Shown here in pieces: positions 1-9,200 of a DNA stretch of 64,000 bases. This stretch comes from Streptosporangium amethystogenes (GTDB lineage: Bacteria > Actinomycetota > Actinomycetes > Streptosporangiales > Streptosporangiaceae). The notes below the pieces were generated by a model. That model ran no database searches. It was not told the origin of the DNA and saw nothing but the letters and a program-made list of their open reading frames with translations. Both the position numbers and the translations under genes were made by a program. How positions within the stretch are numbered: position 1 is the stretch's first letter; every line of letters starts with the position of its first letter. The stretch covers positions 62,001 through 126,000 of the forward strand of contig NZ_JOEQ01000018.1 in assembly GCF_000721075.1 (NCBI RefSeq), written 5' to 3'.

Positions 1-221
1 GATCCGACGGCACGGCGGACGCCGCGACGGCGGGCGGCGAGTTGCGGCTCTCGATCGCCGACGACGGGATCGGCCTGCCGGAAAAGGTCCGCGGCGGCGT
101 GGGCCTGCTCTCCATGCGCGAGCGGGCGGCGGAGACGGGCGGCTCGTGCACGATCGGGCCGCGTCCGGGCGGCGGCACCGAGGTCGTCGCCCGGCTACCC
201 CTCGGAACGGAAGCACCGTGA
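1..221 (+). CDS. Sensor histidine kinase, C-terminal fragment cut by window edge
   Basis: Only about the last 72 codons are present, read from base 3. They hold the end of an HATPase_c domain: the G-box stretch ADDGIGLPEKVRGGVGLLSM followed by a second glycine-rich turn (PGGGTEV). This matches closely the C-terminus of the next kinase, so the two are paralogues in tandem. The TGA at 219-221 overlaps the GTG of the next gene (GTGA), which indicates translational coupling. The family is NarL/DegS-type (HisKA_3) kinases; the sensor domain lies outside the window, so the signal cannot be inferred. Confidence 0.85.
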   Translation, partial: SDGTADAATAGGELRLSIADDGIGLPEKVRGGVGLLSMRERAAETGGSCTIGPRPGGGTEVVARLPLGTEAP

Positions 222-2455
222 TCTCCTTCACCGGCGAAACCTCACTCACGGACAACGGAGCCGGCATGACCTCCCCCGCGACCGCAGACCCCGTGACCGC
301 AGACCCCGTGACCGCGGACCCCGTGACCGCAGACCCCGTGACCGCGGACCCCGTGACCGCGGACCCCGTGACCGTCCCCGGGAACGGAGGCGGAACGACC
401 TCCTCCACCAACGAAGAGCCCGCGACCGCCCCCGCGACCGCAGACGCCTTGCCCTTCCCCAGGGACGAGGACCCCCTGACCTCACAGGCCGCGGGGAACC
501 GGCGGCGGACGGCATTGGCCGTTCTCGTCTGGACCGGCGCGGTACTGGCGCCGGTCTGCAACCTCCTGGCGGTCTGGCTGGTCGAGTTGAGCGCCTCGAC
601 CTGGCGCGAGGACTTCATCACCCTGGATCCGACGGTCTTCCTGTTCCCGGTCGCCGGCGCGTTCCTCGTCACGCGCCGGCCCCGGCTGCTCGTCCCCTGG
701 CTGCTCTGGATCAGCGGGGTGGTCGGCGGCCTCTACTACCTGGCCTACAGTGCCGCCCACTGGTTCTACCTCACCGACCCCGGAGGGATCACCCTCTACC
801 TCGGGTGGCTGGCACTGTGGCTGTGGCTGTGGCACGTTCCGGTGTTCATCTCGCTGCTGCCGCTGCTCTTCCCCGACGGCCGGCTGCCCTCCCGGCGCTG
901 GCGGCCGGTCCTGTACGCCAACCTGGTCCTCATGGTCGGGCACTCGCTGTTCCTGGGACTGGCCCCGGATCCCGAGTTCGAGCTCCAGCTGCCGATCGCG
1001 AACCCCTTCGGTGTCGAGGCGCTGCGTGAGATCTCCCCCGCCGTGGAGTCGTACATCGGCGCCCCGATGATGGCGCTCACCGCGCTCGGCGTGCTCTCGC
1101 TGGTCTTCCGCTATCGGGCGGGCGACACCGAGCTCCGGCGCCAGATCGGCTGGTACGTCGGCGCGCTGGCGGTGCTTCTGCTCTCCTGGATTCTCCGGGT
1201 GGCGACCGGCTCCTGGTTGCTGGGGGCCACGGAGACCCTCTTCATGGCCGGAGTGCCCCTGTCGATCATCGCGTCGGTGCTGCGCTACCGCCTCTACGGC
1301 ATCGACGTCGTGCTCAACCGGGCGCTGGTCTACGGCTCCCTCGTCGCGGTCACCGGAGGCGTCTACTTCGGGCTGATCTGGCTGGCCGGCGCCCTGGCCA
1401 GCGACCTGGGCCAAGGCGCCGGGCTGGTCTCCGCGCTGGCCGTGGGCGGTCTCTTCCACCCCGTACGGCTACGGCTGCAGCGGTTGGTGGACCGGGTCTT
1501 CGCCGTCGAGCGCGACCCCTACCGGGTCGTCGGCCTGCTCGGCCGTACCGGGCAGGGAGCGCAGGACCCGACGGCGGCCCTCGGTGAGGCCGTGACCCTG
1601 ATCCGCGGGGCACTGGGAGCCACCGGGGTCGGCGTCGAGGTCCGCACCGGGCGGGGCGCGACGCGCGTGTTCACCGACGGGGAGCTTCGGCCGGGGGTGA
1701 CGGAGATGCCGCTGTTCTGGCACGCGGACTGGGTCGGAACCCTGATGGTGGCGGGGGTCCGGCCGGGCCGCGAGCCGATGGAGGTGCTCGCCAGGCACCT
1801 CGCCGAGCTGGCACACGCCGTACGGCTCACCGCCGACCTGCACCGCTCCCGGGAACGCATCCGGTCCACCCGCGACGAGGAGCGCCGCAGGCTGGGCAGG
1901 GAGCTGCACGACGGGCTCGGCCCGGCGCTGACCAGCGTCACGTTCGCCCTCGACGAGGCGCGGAGAAGGCTCGACACCGATCCTCAGGCCGTCGGGAGGC
2001 TGCTGGTCCGGATCCGCGAGGAGATGATCGCGACGATCGCGTCGGTCCGCGAGCTGGTGTACGGCCTGCGCCCGCCCGCGCTGGACGATCTGGGTCTGGA
2101 GGGCGCGCTGCGGGCAGCCGCCGGAGAGACCGCGGTAACCGTGGACGGCCCGCTGGACGACCTGCCCGCCGCCGTCGAGGTCGCCACCTACCGCATCGCC
2201 CAGGAGGCGCTCACCAACGCCCGCCGCCACGCCGGCGCGACCACCGTCCTCATCCGGCTGCGCCGCCTGCCGGGCGAGCTGCGCGTGGAGGTCGCCGACG
2301 ACGGGATCGGCCTGCCCGAGAACCCTGTCGCGGGCGTGGGGCTGACCTCGATGCGCGAGCGGGCGGCGGAGGTGGGAGGCTCATGTGTGATCGGTCACAG
2401 GCCGGGCGGCGGCACGGAGGTGATCGCCAAGTTGCCGGTGGAGGAGGCCAAGTGA
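218..2455 (+). CDS. NarL/DegS-type membrane sensor histidine kinase
   Basis: Predicted 745-residue kinase. The first 90 residues are low complexity, with six tandem ADPVT units. Several hydrophobic segments follow from about residue 98 to 340 (membrane sensor), then a linker that may be a degenerate GAF domain. The HisKA_3 dimerisation/phosphotransfer helix contains RRRLGRELHDGLGPALTS with phospho-acceptor His564, and an HATPase_c domain ends with ADDGIGLPE near residue 693. The GTG at 218 is chosen because it overlaps the upstream TGA by 4 nt; an in-frame ATG at 266 is an alternative that skips 16 residues. The 3' end overlaps the response regulator by 4 nt, so this kinase and the regulator form a pair. 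The ligand is unknown. Confidence 0.88.
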   Translation: MISFTGETSLTDNGAGMTSPATADPVTADPVTADPVTADPVTADPVTADPVTVPGNGGGTTSSTNEEPATAPATADALPFPRDEDPLTSQAAGNRRRTALAVLVWTGAVLAPVCNLLAVWLVELSASTWREDFITLDPTVFLFPVAGAFLVTRRPRLLVPWLLWISGVVGGLYYLAYSAAHWFYLTDPGGITLYLGWLALWLWLWHVPVFISLLPLLFPDGRLPSRRWRPVLYANLVLMVGHSLFLGLAPDPEFELQLPIANPFGVEALREISPAVESYIGAPMMALTALGVLSLVFRYRAGDTELRRQIGWYVGALAVLLLSWILRVATGSWLLGATETLFMAGVPLSIIASVLRYRLYGIDVVLNRALVYGSLVAVTGGVYFGLIWLAGALASDLGQGAGLVSALAVGGLFHPVRLRLQRLVDRVFAVERDPYRVVGLLGRTGQGAQDPTAALGEAVTLIRGALGATGVGVEVRTGRGATRVFTDGELRPGVTEMPLFWHADWVGTLMVAGVRPGREPMEVLARHLAELAHAVRLTADLHRSRERIRSTRDEERRRLGRELHDGLGPALTSVTFALDEARRRLDTDPQAVGRLLVRIREEMIATIASVRELVYGLRPPALDDLGLEGALRAAAGETAVTVDGPLDDLPAAVEVATYRIAQEALTNARRHAGATTVLIRLRRLPGELRVEVADDGIGLPENPVAGVGLTSMRERAAEVGGSCVIGHRPGGGTEVIAKLPVEEAK
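281..370 (+). repeat. Six 15-bp tandem repeats inside the kinase gene
   Basis: Six head-to-tail units of ACCGC(A/G)GACCCCGTG start at 281, 296, 311, 326, 341 and 356. They differ only at one A/G position and encode (TADPV)6 in the cytoplasmic N-terminal tail of the kinase. The unit is a multiple of three, so slippage would change tail length without a frameshift. Confidence 0.95.
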
Positions 2456-3093
2456 TCACAGTACTGATCGTGGACGACCACCCGGTCTTCCGGCAGGGGC
2501 TTCGCGGCCTGCTGGGGGTCATGGACATCGAGGTCGTCGGGGAGGCCGCCGACGGCCAGGAGGCCGTGGCACTGGCCGCCGAGCTCCAGCCCGACGTGGT
2601 CGTGATGGACCTGCAGATGCCCGGCGGCAACGGCATCGAGGCGACCAGGACGATCATCAGGACCAGCCCGCGGATCGGGGTGCTGGTGCTGACCATGTTC
2701 CGTGACGACGACTCGGTGTTCGCCGCGATGCGTGCCGGGGCCCGCGGTTACCTGCTCAAGGAGGCCGGAGCCGAGGAGATCGCCCGCGCCGTGCACGCCG
2801 TCGCCGCCGGCGAGGCCATCTACGGGCCCGAGATCGCCCGCCGCGTCCTGGCCTACTTCACCGGCATGCCCGATCCATCACGTACCGCCTTCCCCGAGCT
2901 CACCGAGCGGGAGCGGGAGGTGCTCGGGCTGGTCGCCCAGGGCAGGGGCAACGGCGAGATCGCCGGGATCCTCTTCCTGTCCGGCAAGACCGTGCGCAAC
3001 CACGTCTCCAACATCTTCATGAAGCTCCAGGTGGCCGACCGCGCCCAGGCGATCGTCCGCGCCCGCGAGGCCGGCCTGGGGGGCTCTCCCTGA
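2452..3093 (+). CDS. NarL/LuxR-family response regulator
   Basis: Receiver domain plus C-terminal LuxR-type helix-turn-helix, 213 residues. The receiver shows the acidic pair in VDDHPVF, phospho-acceptor Asp53 in VVMDLQMPGG, and the conserved Lys in GYLLKEAG. The DNA-binding part contains LTEREREVLGLVAQGRGNGEI and ends in the usual KTVRNHVSNIFMKL recognition helix. The GTG start lies in a GTGA overlap with the kinase stop, so the two are made together. It probably serves the adjacent kinase and perhaps also the truncated kinase before it. Target genes are not evident. Confidence 0.93.
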   Translation: MITVLIVDDHPVFRQGLRGLLGVMDIEVVGEAADGQEAVALAAELQPDVVVMDLQMPGGNGIEATRTIIRTSPRIGVLVLTMFRDDDSVFAAMRAGARGYLLKEAGAEEIARAVHAVAAGEAIYGPEIARRVLAYFTGMPDPSRTAFPELTEREREVLGLVAQGRGNGEIAGILFLSGKTVRNHVSNIFMKLQVADRAQAIVRAREAGLGGSP

Positions 3094-3118
3094 CCGGGCG
3101 GCCTCCTCCGTACCGGAG

Positions 3119-3760
3119 TCACTCGCAGACGTCGGCGAGAAACTCCAGGACGCGGAGCGGGTCGGGCAGCGGGCGGCCGTCCGGCGGGCGCAGCCACGAG
3201 CAGTGCCCGCCACTGGGCAGGAGCGAGGGCGGGGCGAGGACGTAGCTGTCGCGGCAGTGCCAGCGCAGACCGGGCATCTCGTCGATGGTGGACGGACCGA
3301 AATCGAGGGCGCAGGACCACCACTCGTCCTCGTCGTCGGAGACGTTACGGGTGGCCACATAGAACAGGGCCCGGTCGCCGTTGACGGCGACCGGGCCCTG
3401 GGCTGCTCCGGCGGAGTCCATGCTCGCGAGGGCGGTGCGCCCCGCGGCGAGCGGTACGTCGAACACGTCGAACACCCGCCCCGTGGGGAGAATCACATTC
3501 GCCTCGGGTTCGTACCGCCACCAGTTGGTCAGCAGGGTGGGGTCGGTGGTGGCCTGCATCTGCCAGGCCACCGAGAGGGGGTGGCATCCCGGGTCGGGAC
3601 AGCCGACGCGGTCGCAGGAGCAGGAGCGCGAACCGCCTCTCAGCGGCCGCGCGCCCAGACAGCTCGCCCAGCCCAGCGCGGCGTACTCCAGCACAGAACT
3701 GATCATCTGCTTCGGATGGCCATGTCGTCTGTTTCGACGAACCATCGGTACCCCGACCAT
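3119..3760 (-). CDS. Stand-alone bifunctional primase/polymerase (prim-pol) domain protein
   Basis: A 213-residue protein resembling the N-terminal prim-pol domain (AEP superfamily) usually found in replication proteins of plasmids and phages. The N-terminus has the family's EYAALGWASCLGARP region and a Cys-rich loop (CSCDRVGCPDPGCHP), then an NWW segment and an acidic DVFDVP motif that would supply catalytic Asp residues. No helicase or primase C-terminal domain follows. The ATG at 3760 is chosen over the upstream in-frame ATG because GGAGG sits 5 nt before it. As I recall, actinomycetes keep a similar small gene beside their hem operon, so it may be chromosomal rather than mobile. Role unknown. 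Confidence 0.7.
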   Translation of the reverse strand: MVGVPMVRRNRRHGHPKQMISSVLEYAALGWASCLGARPLRGGSRSCSCDRVGCPDPGCHPLSVAWQMQATTDPTLLTNWWRYEPEANVILPTGRVFDVFDVPLAAGRTALASMDSAGAAQGPVAVNGDRALFYVATRNVSDDEDEWWSCALDFGPSTIDEMPGLRWHCRDSYVLAPPSLLPSGGHCSWLRPPDGRPLPDPLRVLEFLADVCE

Positions 3761-3952
3761 TGTGTCCTCCGTCGTCCGCGCATCCCGCGTGCCACCCGGA
3801 TGCGACGACCTGTCCACGCTCTGGTCAGTGGGAACGTCAAACCCCCCAGGGTCTACGCCACCTGGGACACATCCGCACCGGTTATCGCACTCTAACGCAC
3901 ACGTATCTCCAGCAAGCGACTAACCTCCAGTTCTCGGTACGTGCCGCCGGTC

Positions 3953-4939
3953 TCATCTCAGCTTCGCGGCGACCTCGGTCGCCCAGTAGGTGAGGATCAT
4001 GTCGGCCCCCGCCCTGCGGATCGCGACCAGCGACTCCATGATCACCCGATCCCGGTCGATCCAGCCGTTCGCGGCGGCGGCCTCGACCATGGCGTACTCA
4101 CCGCTGACCTGGTACGCCGCCACCGGCACGTGCACGGCGTCGCGCACCTGGCGCAGGATGTCGAGGTAGGCCAGGGCCGGCTTGACCATGACGGCGTCGG
4201 CACCCTCGTCGAGGTCCAGTCGCACCTCGCGCAGCGCCTCCCCGACCGGTCCCGCCGCGTCCTGCTGGTAGGCGTTGCGGTCGCCGAACTGCGGAGCGCA
4301 CTCGGCCGCCTCGCGGAAGGGGCCGTAGAAGGCCGAGGCGTACTTGGCCGAGTACGCGAGGATCGGCACCTGCTCGAAGCCGTCGCCGTCCAGGGCCGTC
4401 CTGATCGCCGCCACCTGGCCGTCCATCATGCCGCTCGGTGCGATCACCTGCGATCCGGCCCGTGCCTGGGCCACCGCCGCGGCCGCGTAGCGCTCCAGGG
4501 TGGCGTCGTTGTCGACCTCCCCCTCACCGGTCAGGATGCCGCAGTGCCCGTGGTCGGTGAACTCGTCCAGGCAGGTGTCGGTCATCACGACCATCGTGTC
4601 ACCCACGTCGGAGACCAGATCGGCGACGGCTCGCTGGACGATCCCCTCCGGATCGTCGGCCGCCGACCCCCTGCCGTCCTTCACCGCGGGGATACCGAAC
4701 AGGATCAGCCCGCCCACCCCCGCCTCGGCCGCCTCGTGGGCGGCCTTGCGCAGCGAGTCGCGGGTGTGCTGGAACACCCCGGGCATCGAGCCGATCGGGT
4801 TCGGCTGGCCGATGTCCTCCTTCACGAACATCGGCAGCACCAGCTCCGCCGGGTGCAGCCGGGTACCGGCCACCATCCGGCGCATCGGTGCCGTGCGGCG
4901 GAGCCTTCGCGGGCGTGCGACAGGGAACTGGGCCGTCAT
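3953..4939 (-). CDS. hemB: Delta-aminolevulinic acid dehydratase (porphobilinogen synthase)
   Basis: Condenses two 5-aminolevulinate molecules to porphobilinogen, the second step of tetrapyrrole synthesis here. It is 328 residues, normal for the family. Visible motifs are RRLRRTAPMRRMVAGTRL at the N-terminus, the metal-loop sequence DTCLDEFTDHGHCG, and the two active-site lysines in AYSAKYASAFYGPFR and DAVMVKPALAYLD (Schiff base). In the metal loop an Asp replaces one zinc-ligand cysteine, so the site is mixed rather than the full Zn type. GGGAG precedes the ATG. It is last in the rex-hemACD-hemB series, after a 281-nt gap. Confidence 0.97.
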   Translation of the reverse strand: MTAQFPVARPRRLRRTAPMRRMVAGTRLHPAELVLPMFVKEDIGQPNPIGSMPGVFQHTRDSLRKAAHEAAEAGVGGLILFGIPAVKDGRGSAADDPEGIVQRAVADLVSDVGDTMVVMTDTCLDEFTDHGHCGILTGEGEVDNDATLERYAAAAVAQARAGSQVIAPSGMMDGQVAAIRTALDGDGFEQVPILAYSAKYASAFYGPFREAAECAPQFGDRNAYQQDAAGPVGEALREVRLDLDEGADAVMVKPALAYLDILRQVRDAVHVPVAAYQVSGEYAMVEAAAANGWIDRDRVIMESLVAIRRAGADMILTYWATEVAAKLR

Positions 4940-5220
4940 GGTGTCTCCCCCTCCCCCCGGCCGGTAAGGGACTGCGGGCCGGAGGAGCTCGATGTGTGTG
5001 CCGGCTCACCGCTCGCCGCGACGCGCCGCTGCCTCATGGCGCGCCGCCCGGCACCGCACATCACGCACCGCGTTCCGCGGCACTCCGGTCGCCACGCCCT
5101 ACCACCTGTGGCGACGCACCGCCTGCCGGGGCGCCGCCGGTCACGGCCCGGCGCGCTCGCGCAGGACCGTCGAGCACGGCCTGCCCGCCCTTCTCGCGTG
5201 GGCAGCCGCCTTGTTCAAGG

Positions 5221-6801
5221 TTACTTGGCGCGGCGCCGGGCCCCTCTTCGGGTCTGCGAGGGCCTGCGGGGGACGTCCCCCGCCATGACCGCTGCCTGCC
5301 GCTGCTTGGCACCGTACTCCGCCAGCGCCGCCGCGAGAGCGGAAGTCGAAGGTTTGTCGGCCATGACGTCGACCCTGAGCCCGAATTCCTCCGCGGTCTT
5401 GGCGGTCTGCGGGCCGATCACGGCGATGACCGTGACGTTGTGCGGCTTGCCCGCGATGCCGACCAGGTTGCGGACGGTGCTCGACGAGGTGAACAGCACC
5501 GCGTCGAACCCACCGCCCTTGATCGCCTCGCGGGTGGGGGCGGGCGGCGGCGCGGCACGGACGGTCCGGTAGGCCGTCACGTCGTCGCACTCCCAGCCGA
5601 GCTCGATCAGCCCGGCCACCAACGTCTCGGTCGCGATGTCGGCACGCGGCAGCAGCACCCGGTTGATCGGGTCGAGCATCGAGTCGTACGGCGGCCACTC
5701 GACCAGCAGGCCCTCCGACGACTGCTCGCCGGACGGCATCAGATCGGGCCTGACGCCGAACTCCACCAGGGCCCGCGCGGTGCTCTCACCCACGGCCGCG
5801 ACCTTGAGCCCGGCGAACGCGCGGGCGTCCAGGCCGTACTCCTCGAACTTCTCGCGCACGGCCTTGACCGCGTTCGCGCTGGTGAAGGCCACCCACTCGT
5901 AGCGCCCCGTGACCAGGCCCTTGATCGCCCGATCCATCTGCTGCGGGGTGCGCGGTGGCTCGACGGAGATCGTGGGGACCTCCTCGGGCACCGCGCCGTA
6001 CGAACGCAGCTGGTCGACCAGGCCGGCCGACTGCTCCTTGGTCCTGGGCACCAGCACCCGCCAGCCGAACAGCGGCTTGGTCTCGAACCAGGACAGCCGG
6101 TCGCGCATGCCGACGGCTTCCCCGACCACGATCAGCGCGGGCTCGACCATCCCGGCATGCTTGAGATCGGGCCCGATCCGGCCCAGCGTGGTCACCACGG
6201 TGTGCTGCTCGGTCGTGGTTCCCGCACTGCTGATCGCCACCGGCGTCGAGTCGGGACGGCCGGCCGCGATCAGCGCCTTGCCGATCGGTACGGCCTCGGC
6301 GACGCCGTTGTAGATCACCAGAGTGCCCGCTCCCGCGGCGTAGGCGGACCAGTCCTTGATCTGGGTCGCGTCCACCACCCGGAACTCGGGCACCGACACC
6401 GCGGCCGGGATCCCGGCATAGGTGAGCACCGCCGTGGCCGGGGGCACGCCGGGCACGATCTCGAAGTCCACCTCCGCCTTGGCGCAGGCCGCGACCTCCT
6501 CGGTGATCGAGGAGAAGAACATCGGGTCGCCCGCGCACAGCCGCACGACACAGCTGCCGCCCTTGGCTGCCTTGACGGCCTTCAGCGAGACGGCGCCCTC
6601 CTCTGCCGCGCCGATGATCTCGACGCCCTCGCGGCAGTGACGTAGCAACGAGCCGTACGCCTCCTGATCGAGGATGACGATGTCCGCTCTGGAGAGCAGT
6701 TCGGCACCGCGTAGCGTGAGCAGCCCCTCATCGCCGGGCCCTGCACCGACAAAGGCGACGAACCCGGACGGGTGCTCGAAGGTGGTACTTCCGGAGCTCA
6801 A
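5221..6801 (-). CDS. hemD: Uroporphyrinogen-III C-methyltransferase / uroporphyrinogen-III synthase fusion
   Basis: A 526-residue two-domain enzyme. Residues about 10-250 are a SUMT/CobA-type methyltransferase (GFVAFVGAGPGDEGLLTLRG at the start, CAGDPMFFSS SAM-binding loop), which would send uroporphyrinogen III to siroheme and cobalamin. Residues about 265-510 are HemD, which cyclises hydroxymethylbilane. This fusion is the normal actinobacterial arrangement. A TTG at 6801 is chosen as start because it overlaps the hemC stop (TTGA) exactly as the other genes in the operon overlap, and no ATG or GTG lies near the first conserved residues. Confidence 0.93.
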   Translation of the reverse strand: MSSGSTTFEHPSGFVAFVGAGPGDEGLLTLRGAELLSRADIVILDQEAYGSLLRHCREGVEIIGAAEEGAVSLKAVKAAKGGSCVVRLCAGDPMFFSSITEEVAACAKAEVDFEIVPGVPPATAVLTYAGIPAAVSVPEFRVVDATQIKDWSAYAAGAGTLVIYNGVAEAVPIGKALIAAGRPDSTPVAISSAGTTTEQHTVVTTLGRIGPDLKHAGMVEPALIVVGEAVGMRDRLSWFETKPLFGWRVLVPRTKEQSAGLVDQLRSYGAVPEEVPTISVEPPRTPQQMDRAIKGLVTGRYEWVAFTSANAVKAVREKFEEYGLDARAFAGLKVAAVGESTARALVEFGVRPDLMPSGEQSSEGLLVEWPPYDSMLDPINRVLLPRADIATETLVAGLIELGWECDDVTAYRTVRAAPPPAPTREAIKGGGFDAVLFTSSSTVRNLVGIAGKPHNVTVIAVIGPQTAKTAEEFGLRVDVMADKPSTSALAAALAEYGAKQRQAAVMAGDVPRRPSQTRRGARRRAK

Positions 6802-7718
6802 TGTGCCTGCTCCCCTATCAACGTGCCGGCCCCTTCGGCGATCATCTCGGCCGCGAGGTCGCGACCAAGATCCATGGGCGCAGAAGAGCTCCCGGCGGCG
6901 GACTTGCGCACCGCCCGCCTGCCGTCGACGGCGACGGCGGCGGCGGTCAAAAACAGATCGTGCCCGTGCTCGGCCGCGTACGTGCCCAGCGGAGCGGCGC
7001 ACCCCGCCTCCAGGGCGTTGAGCACCGCGCGCTCGGCGGTGACCTCGGCGCGGGTGCGCGCGTCGTCGAGCACGCCCAGCAGCTCGATCATGTCGGCTCT
7101 GTCCGAGCGGCACTCCACGGCCAGCGCTCCCTGACCGGGGGCGGGGAGTATCTCCTCGACCTCGAAGATCTGGGAGATCTCGGCCTCGCGCCCCAGCCTG
7201 CCGAGCCCGGCGGCGGCGAGCACGACCCCCTGCAGTTCGCCCGAGGTCACCTTGCCGATCCGAGTGTCGGCGTTGCCCCGGATGGGAACGTAGTCGAGAT
7301 CAGGGCGGATCATCCGGAGCTGAGCGATCCTGCGCGGGGAGCCCGTGCCGATCTTCGCTCCGGACGGCAGGTCGGCCAGCTTGGCGACGCTCACCAGGGC
7401 GTCCCTGGGGTCGTCGCGCGGCGGGATCGCCGCGATGACCACGCGCGGGTCGGGCGTGGTGGGCAGGTCCTTCAGCGAGTGCACCGCGAAGTCGATCGAG
7501 CCCTCGATCAGCTCGTCACGGAGCGCGCTGACGAAGACGCCCGTACCACCGAGCTGCGTGAGGTCGCCCTGGGTCACGTCGCCGAAGGTGACGACGCCGA
7601 CGAGTTCGACGGCCCTTCCGGTCAGCTCGGTGAGGCGGTCGGCGACCAGGCCCGACTGCGTGGTCGCCATGACGCTCCGCCTCGTGCCCAGCCGGAGCGG
7701 AGGAGAAATGCTGCTCAC
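6798..7718 (-). CDS. hemC: Hydroxymethylbilane synthase (porphobilinogen deaminase)
   Basis: Polymerises four porphobilinogens to hydroxymethylbilane. The 306-residue length fits the family. It starts with the typical LRLGTRRSVMATTQS strand, has FVSALRDELIEGSIDFAVHS and the PRRIAQL segment, and carries the cysteine that binds the dipyrromethane cofactor in ALEAGCAAPLG. The GTG start overlaps the hemA TGA by 4 nt, and the stop overlaps the hemD start by 4 nt, so all three are translationally coupled. Confidence 0.97.
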   Translation of the reverse strand: MSSISPPLRLGTRRSVMATTQSGLVADRLTELTGRAVELVGVVTFGDVTQGDLTQLGGTGVFVSALRDELIEGSIDFAVHSLKDLPTTPDPRVVIAAIPPRDDPRDALVSVAKLADLPSGAKIGTGSPRRIAQLRMIRPDLDYVPIRGNADTRIGKVTSGELQGVVLAAAGLGRLGREAEISQIFEVEEILPAPGQGALAVECRSDRADMIELLGVLDDARTRAEVTAERAVLNALEAGCAAPLGTYAAEHGHDLFLTAAAVAVDGRRAVRKSAAGSSSAPMDLGRDLAAEMIAEGAGTLIGEQAH

Positions 7719-9055
7719 AAGCCTGCCTCCTTCTTGCTCGGCTCGGTGTTCCTACCCTGCTCGACGTCGATCGTCTCGATACGCCGCACCGCTTCGGGCA
7801 CCTTCGGGTCAAGATTGAACAGCTCGCGGAGTGCTTCCGCATAATGATCGCCCGCCGACGACTCCGCCAGCTGCTTGACACGCACGGTGGGCTCGTGAAG
7901 CAGCTTGTCGACCACCCGCCTGACGGTCTGGGTGACCTCGGCCCTGACGTGTCCGTCGAGTTCGGGAAGCCGCGCGACGAACCGCTCAAGCTCCGTCTCG
8001 ACCACCTGCGCCGCCTTGCTCCGCAGCGCCACCACGGTCGGCGTGACCCGCGCGGCGCGCTCGGCCGACAGGTAGGCGGCGACCTCCTCGGCGACGATGC
8101 CGCGCACGGAGGTGACGGCCTCGGCCCGGCCACCGTCGTCGGTGCCGGCATCGGCCCCGCTCTCCTGCATGGACTCCAGGTCGACCAGTGTCACGCCGGG
8201 CAACCGCCGTACGGCGAGGTCGACGTCGTGCGGCAGGGCCAGGTCCAGGATGAACATCCGGTGCGGAGTGACCATGTCGGCGGTGATGACCACGTCGGTG
8301 GCGCCGGTGCAGGAGATGACCAGGTCGGCCCTTGCCAGCTCCCTCTCCAGGTCGCCGAACTCGGCGGCCCGGCCGCCGACCGTCTGCGCCAGCCGTACCG
8401 CGCGCTCGTGGGTCCGGTTGACCACCACGATGTCGGTGAGACCCGCCCGCTGCAGGGTCGCGGCCGACAGGGCGCTCATCGAGCCCGCGCCGACCACCAG
8501 GGCCCGCGTCCCCTCAAGAGGGCCGAGGGCCCGCTCGGCGAGCGTGAGCCCGACCCCGACGAGTGAGGCGCCGGCCCGGTCGATGCCGGTCTCGGTGTGC
8601 GAGCGCTTACCCACCCGGAGTGCCTGCTGGACGAGTTCGTTGAGCGTCGGGCCGAGCGTGCCCTGCTCCTGGGCCAGCCTGAGCGCCGAACGCACCTGGC
8701 CGAGGATCTGCCCCTCGCCCAGGACCATCGAGTCGAGGCCCGAGCCGACCGAGAACAGGTGCTCGATCGCACGATCCTCGTAGTGCACGTACAGGTGGGC
8801 GGCCAGTTCGTCCATGGAGACGCCGGAATGGGTGCTGAGCAGCCAGGAGATCGACGTCACCGCGGCGTGGAACCGGTCGACCTCGACGTAGACCTCGACC
8901 CGGTTGCAGGTCGAGACGATCATGGCCTCGACGACGTGGACATCCCGATGGACGTCCTGGAGCAGCTTCACCAGCGAGTCACCGGAGACGGAGACCCGTT
9001 CCAGCAGGGCCACCGGGGCCGTGCGGTGGCTCAGGCCGACGACGAGAACGCTCAT
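7715..9055 (-). CDS. hemA: Glutamyl-tRNA reductase
   Basis: First committed enzyme of the C5 haem pathway: NADPH reduction of glutamyl-tRNA to glutamate-1-semialdehyde. It has 446 residues. The N-terminal catalytic domain shows VVGLSHRTAPVALLE and the active-site Cys in STCNRVEVY. The Rossmann segment (RALVVGAGSMSALSAATL) and C-terminal dimerisation helices follow. GGAGG precedes the ATG. It follows rex by 145 nt and is probably part of the same Rex-repressed transcript, as reported for Streptomyces coelicolor rex-hemACD. Confidence 0.97.
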   Translation of the reverse strand: MSVLVVGLSHRTAPVALLERVSVSGDSLVKLLQDVHRDVHVVEAMIVSTCNRVEVYVEVDRFHAAVTSISWLLSTHSGVSMDELAAHLYVHYEDRAIEHLFSVGSGLDSMVLGEGQILGQVRSALRLAQEQGTLGPTLNELVQQALRVGKRSHTETGIDRAGASLVGVGLTLAERALGPLEGTRALVVGAGSMSALSAATLQRAGLTDIVVVNRTHERAVRLAQTVGGRAAEFGDLERELARADLVISCTGATDVVITADMVTPHRMFILDLALPHDVDLAVRRLPGVTLVDLESMQESGADAGTDDGGRAEAVTSVRGIVAEEVAAYLSAERAARVTPTVVALRSKAAQVVETELERFVARLPELDGHVRAEVTQTVRRVVDKLLHEPTVRVKQLAESSAGDHYAEALRELFNLDPKVPEAVRRIETIDVEQGRNTEPSKKEAGL

Positions 9056-9200
9056 CGACCCTCCACCGCCTTCCCCGAGAGGGCGCGGTCCGCCCTCGTC
9101 GTCCCCATGTTCGTGGCACGCGTCGTAGTGATCACGCTCATCGCGGTCGCCCGGAAAGGCCTGAAGAGTGTGTGCCCGTCAGTTCGTGCGCGGTGCTTCC

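Noticed and set aside
281..370. CRISPR-like short repeats
   Set aside because: Units of 15 bp are contiguous without spacers and are in frame inside a kinase gene.
482..1459. Long minus-strand open frame opposite the sensor kinase
   Set aside because: Composition is that of a high-GC shadow frame (Gln/Arg/Pro/Asp rich, no domain), and it is entirely antisense to a well-supported gene.
4940..5220. Possible small gene between hemB and the hemD fusion
   Set aside because: Several short frames exist but none has a ribosome site or a plausible protein; treated as leader DNA of hemB.
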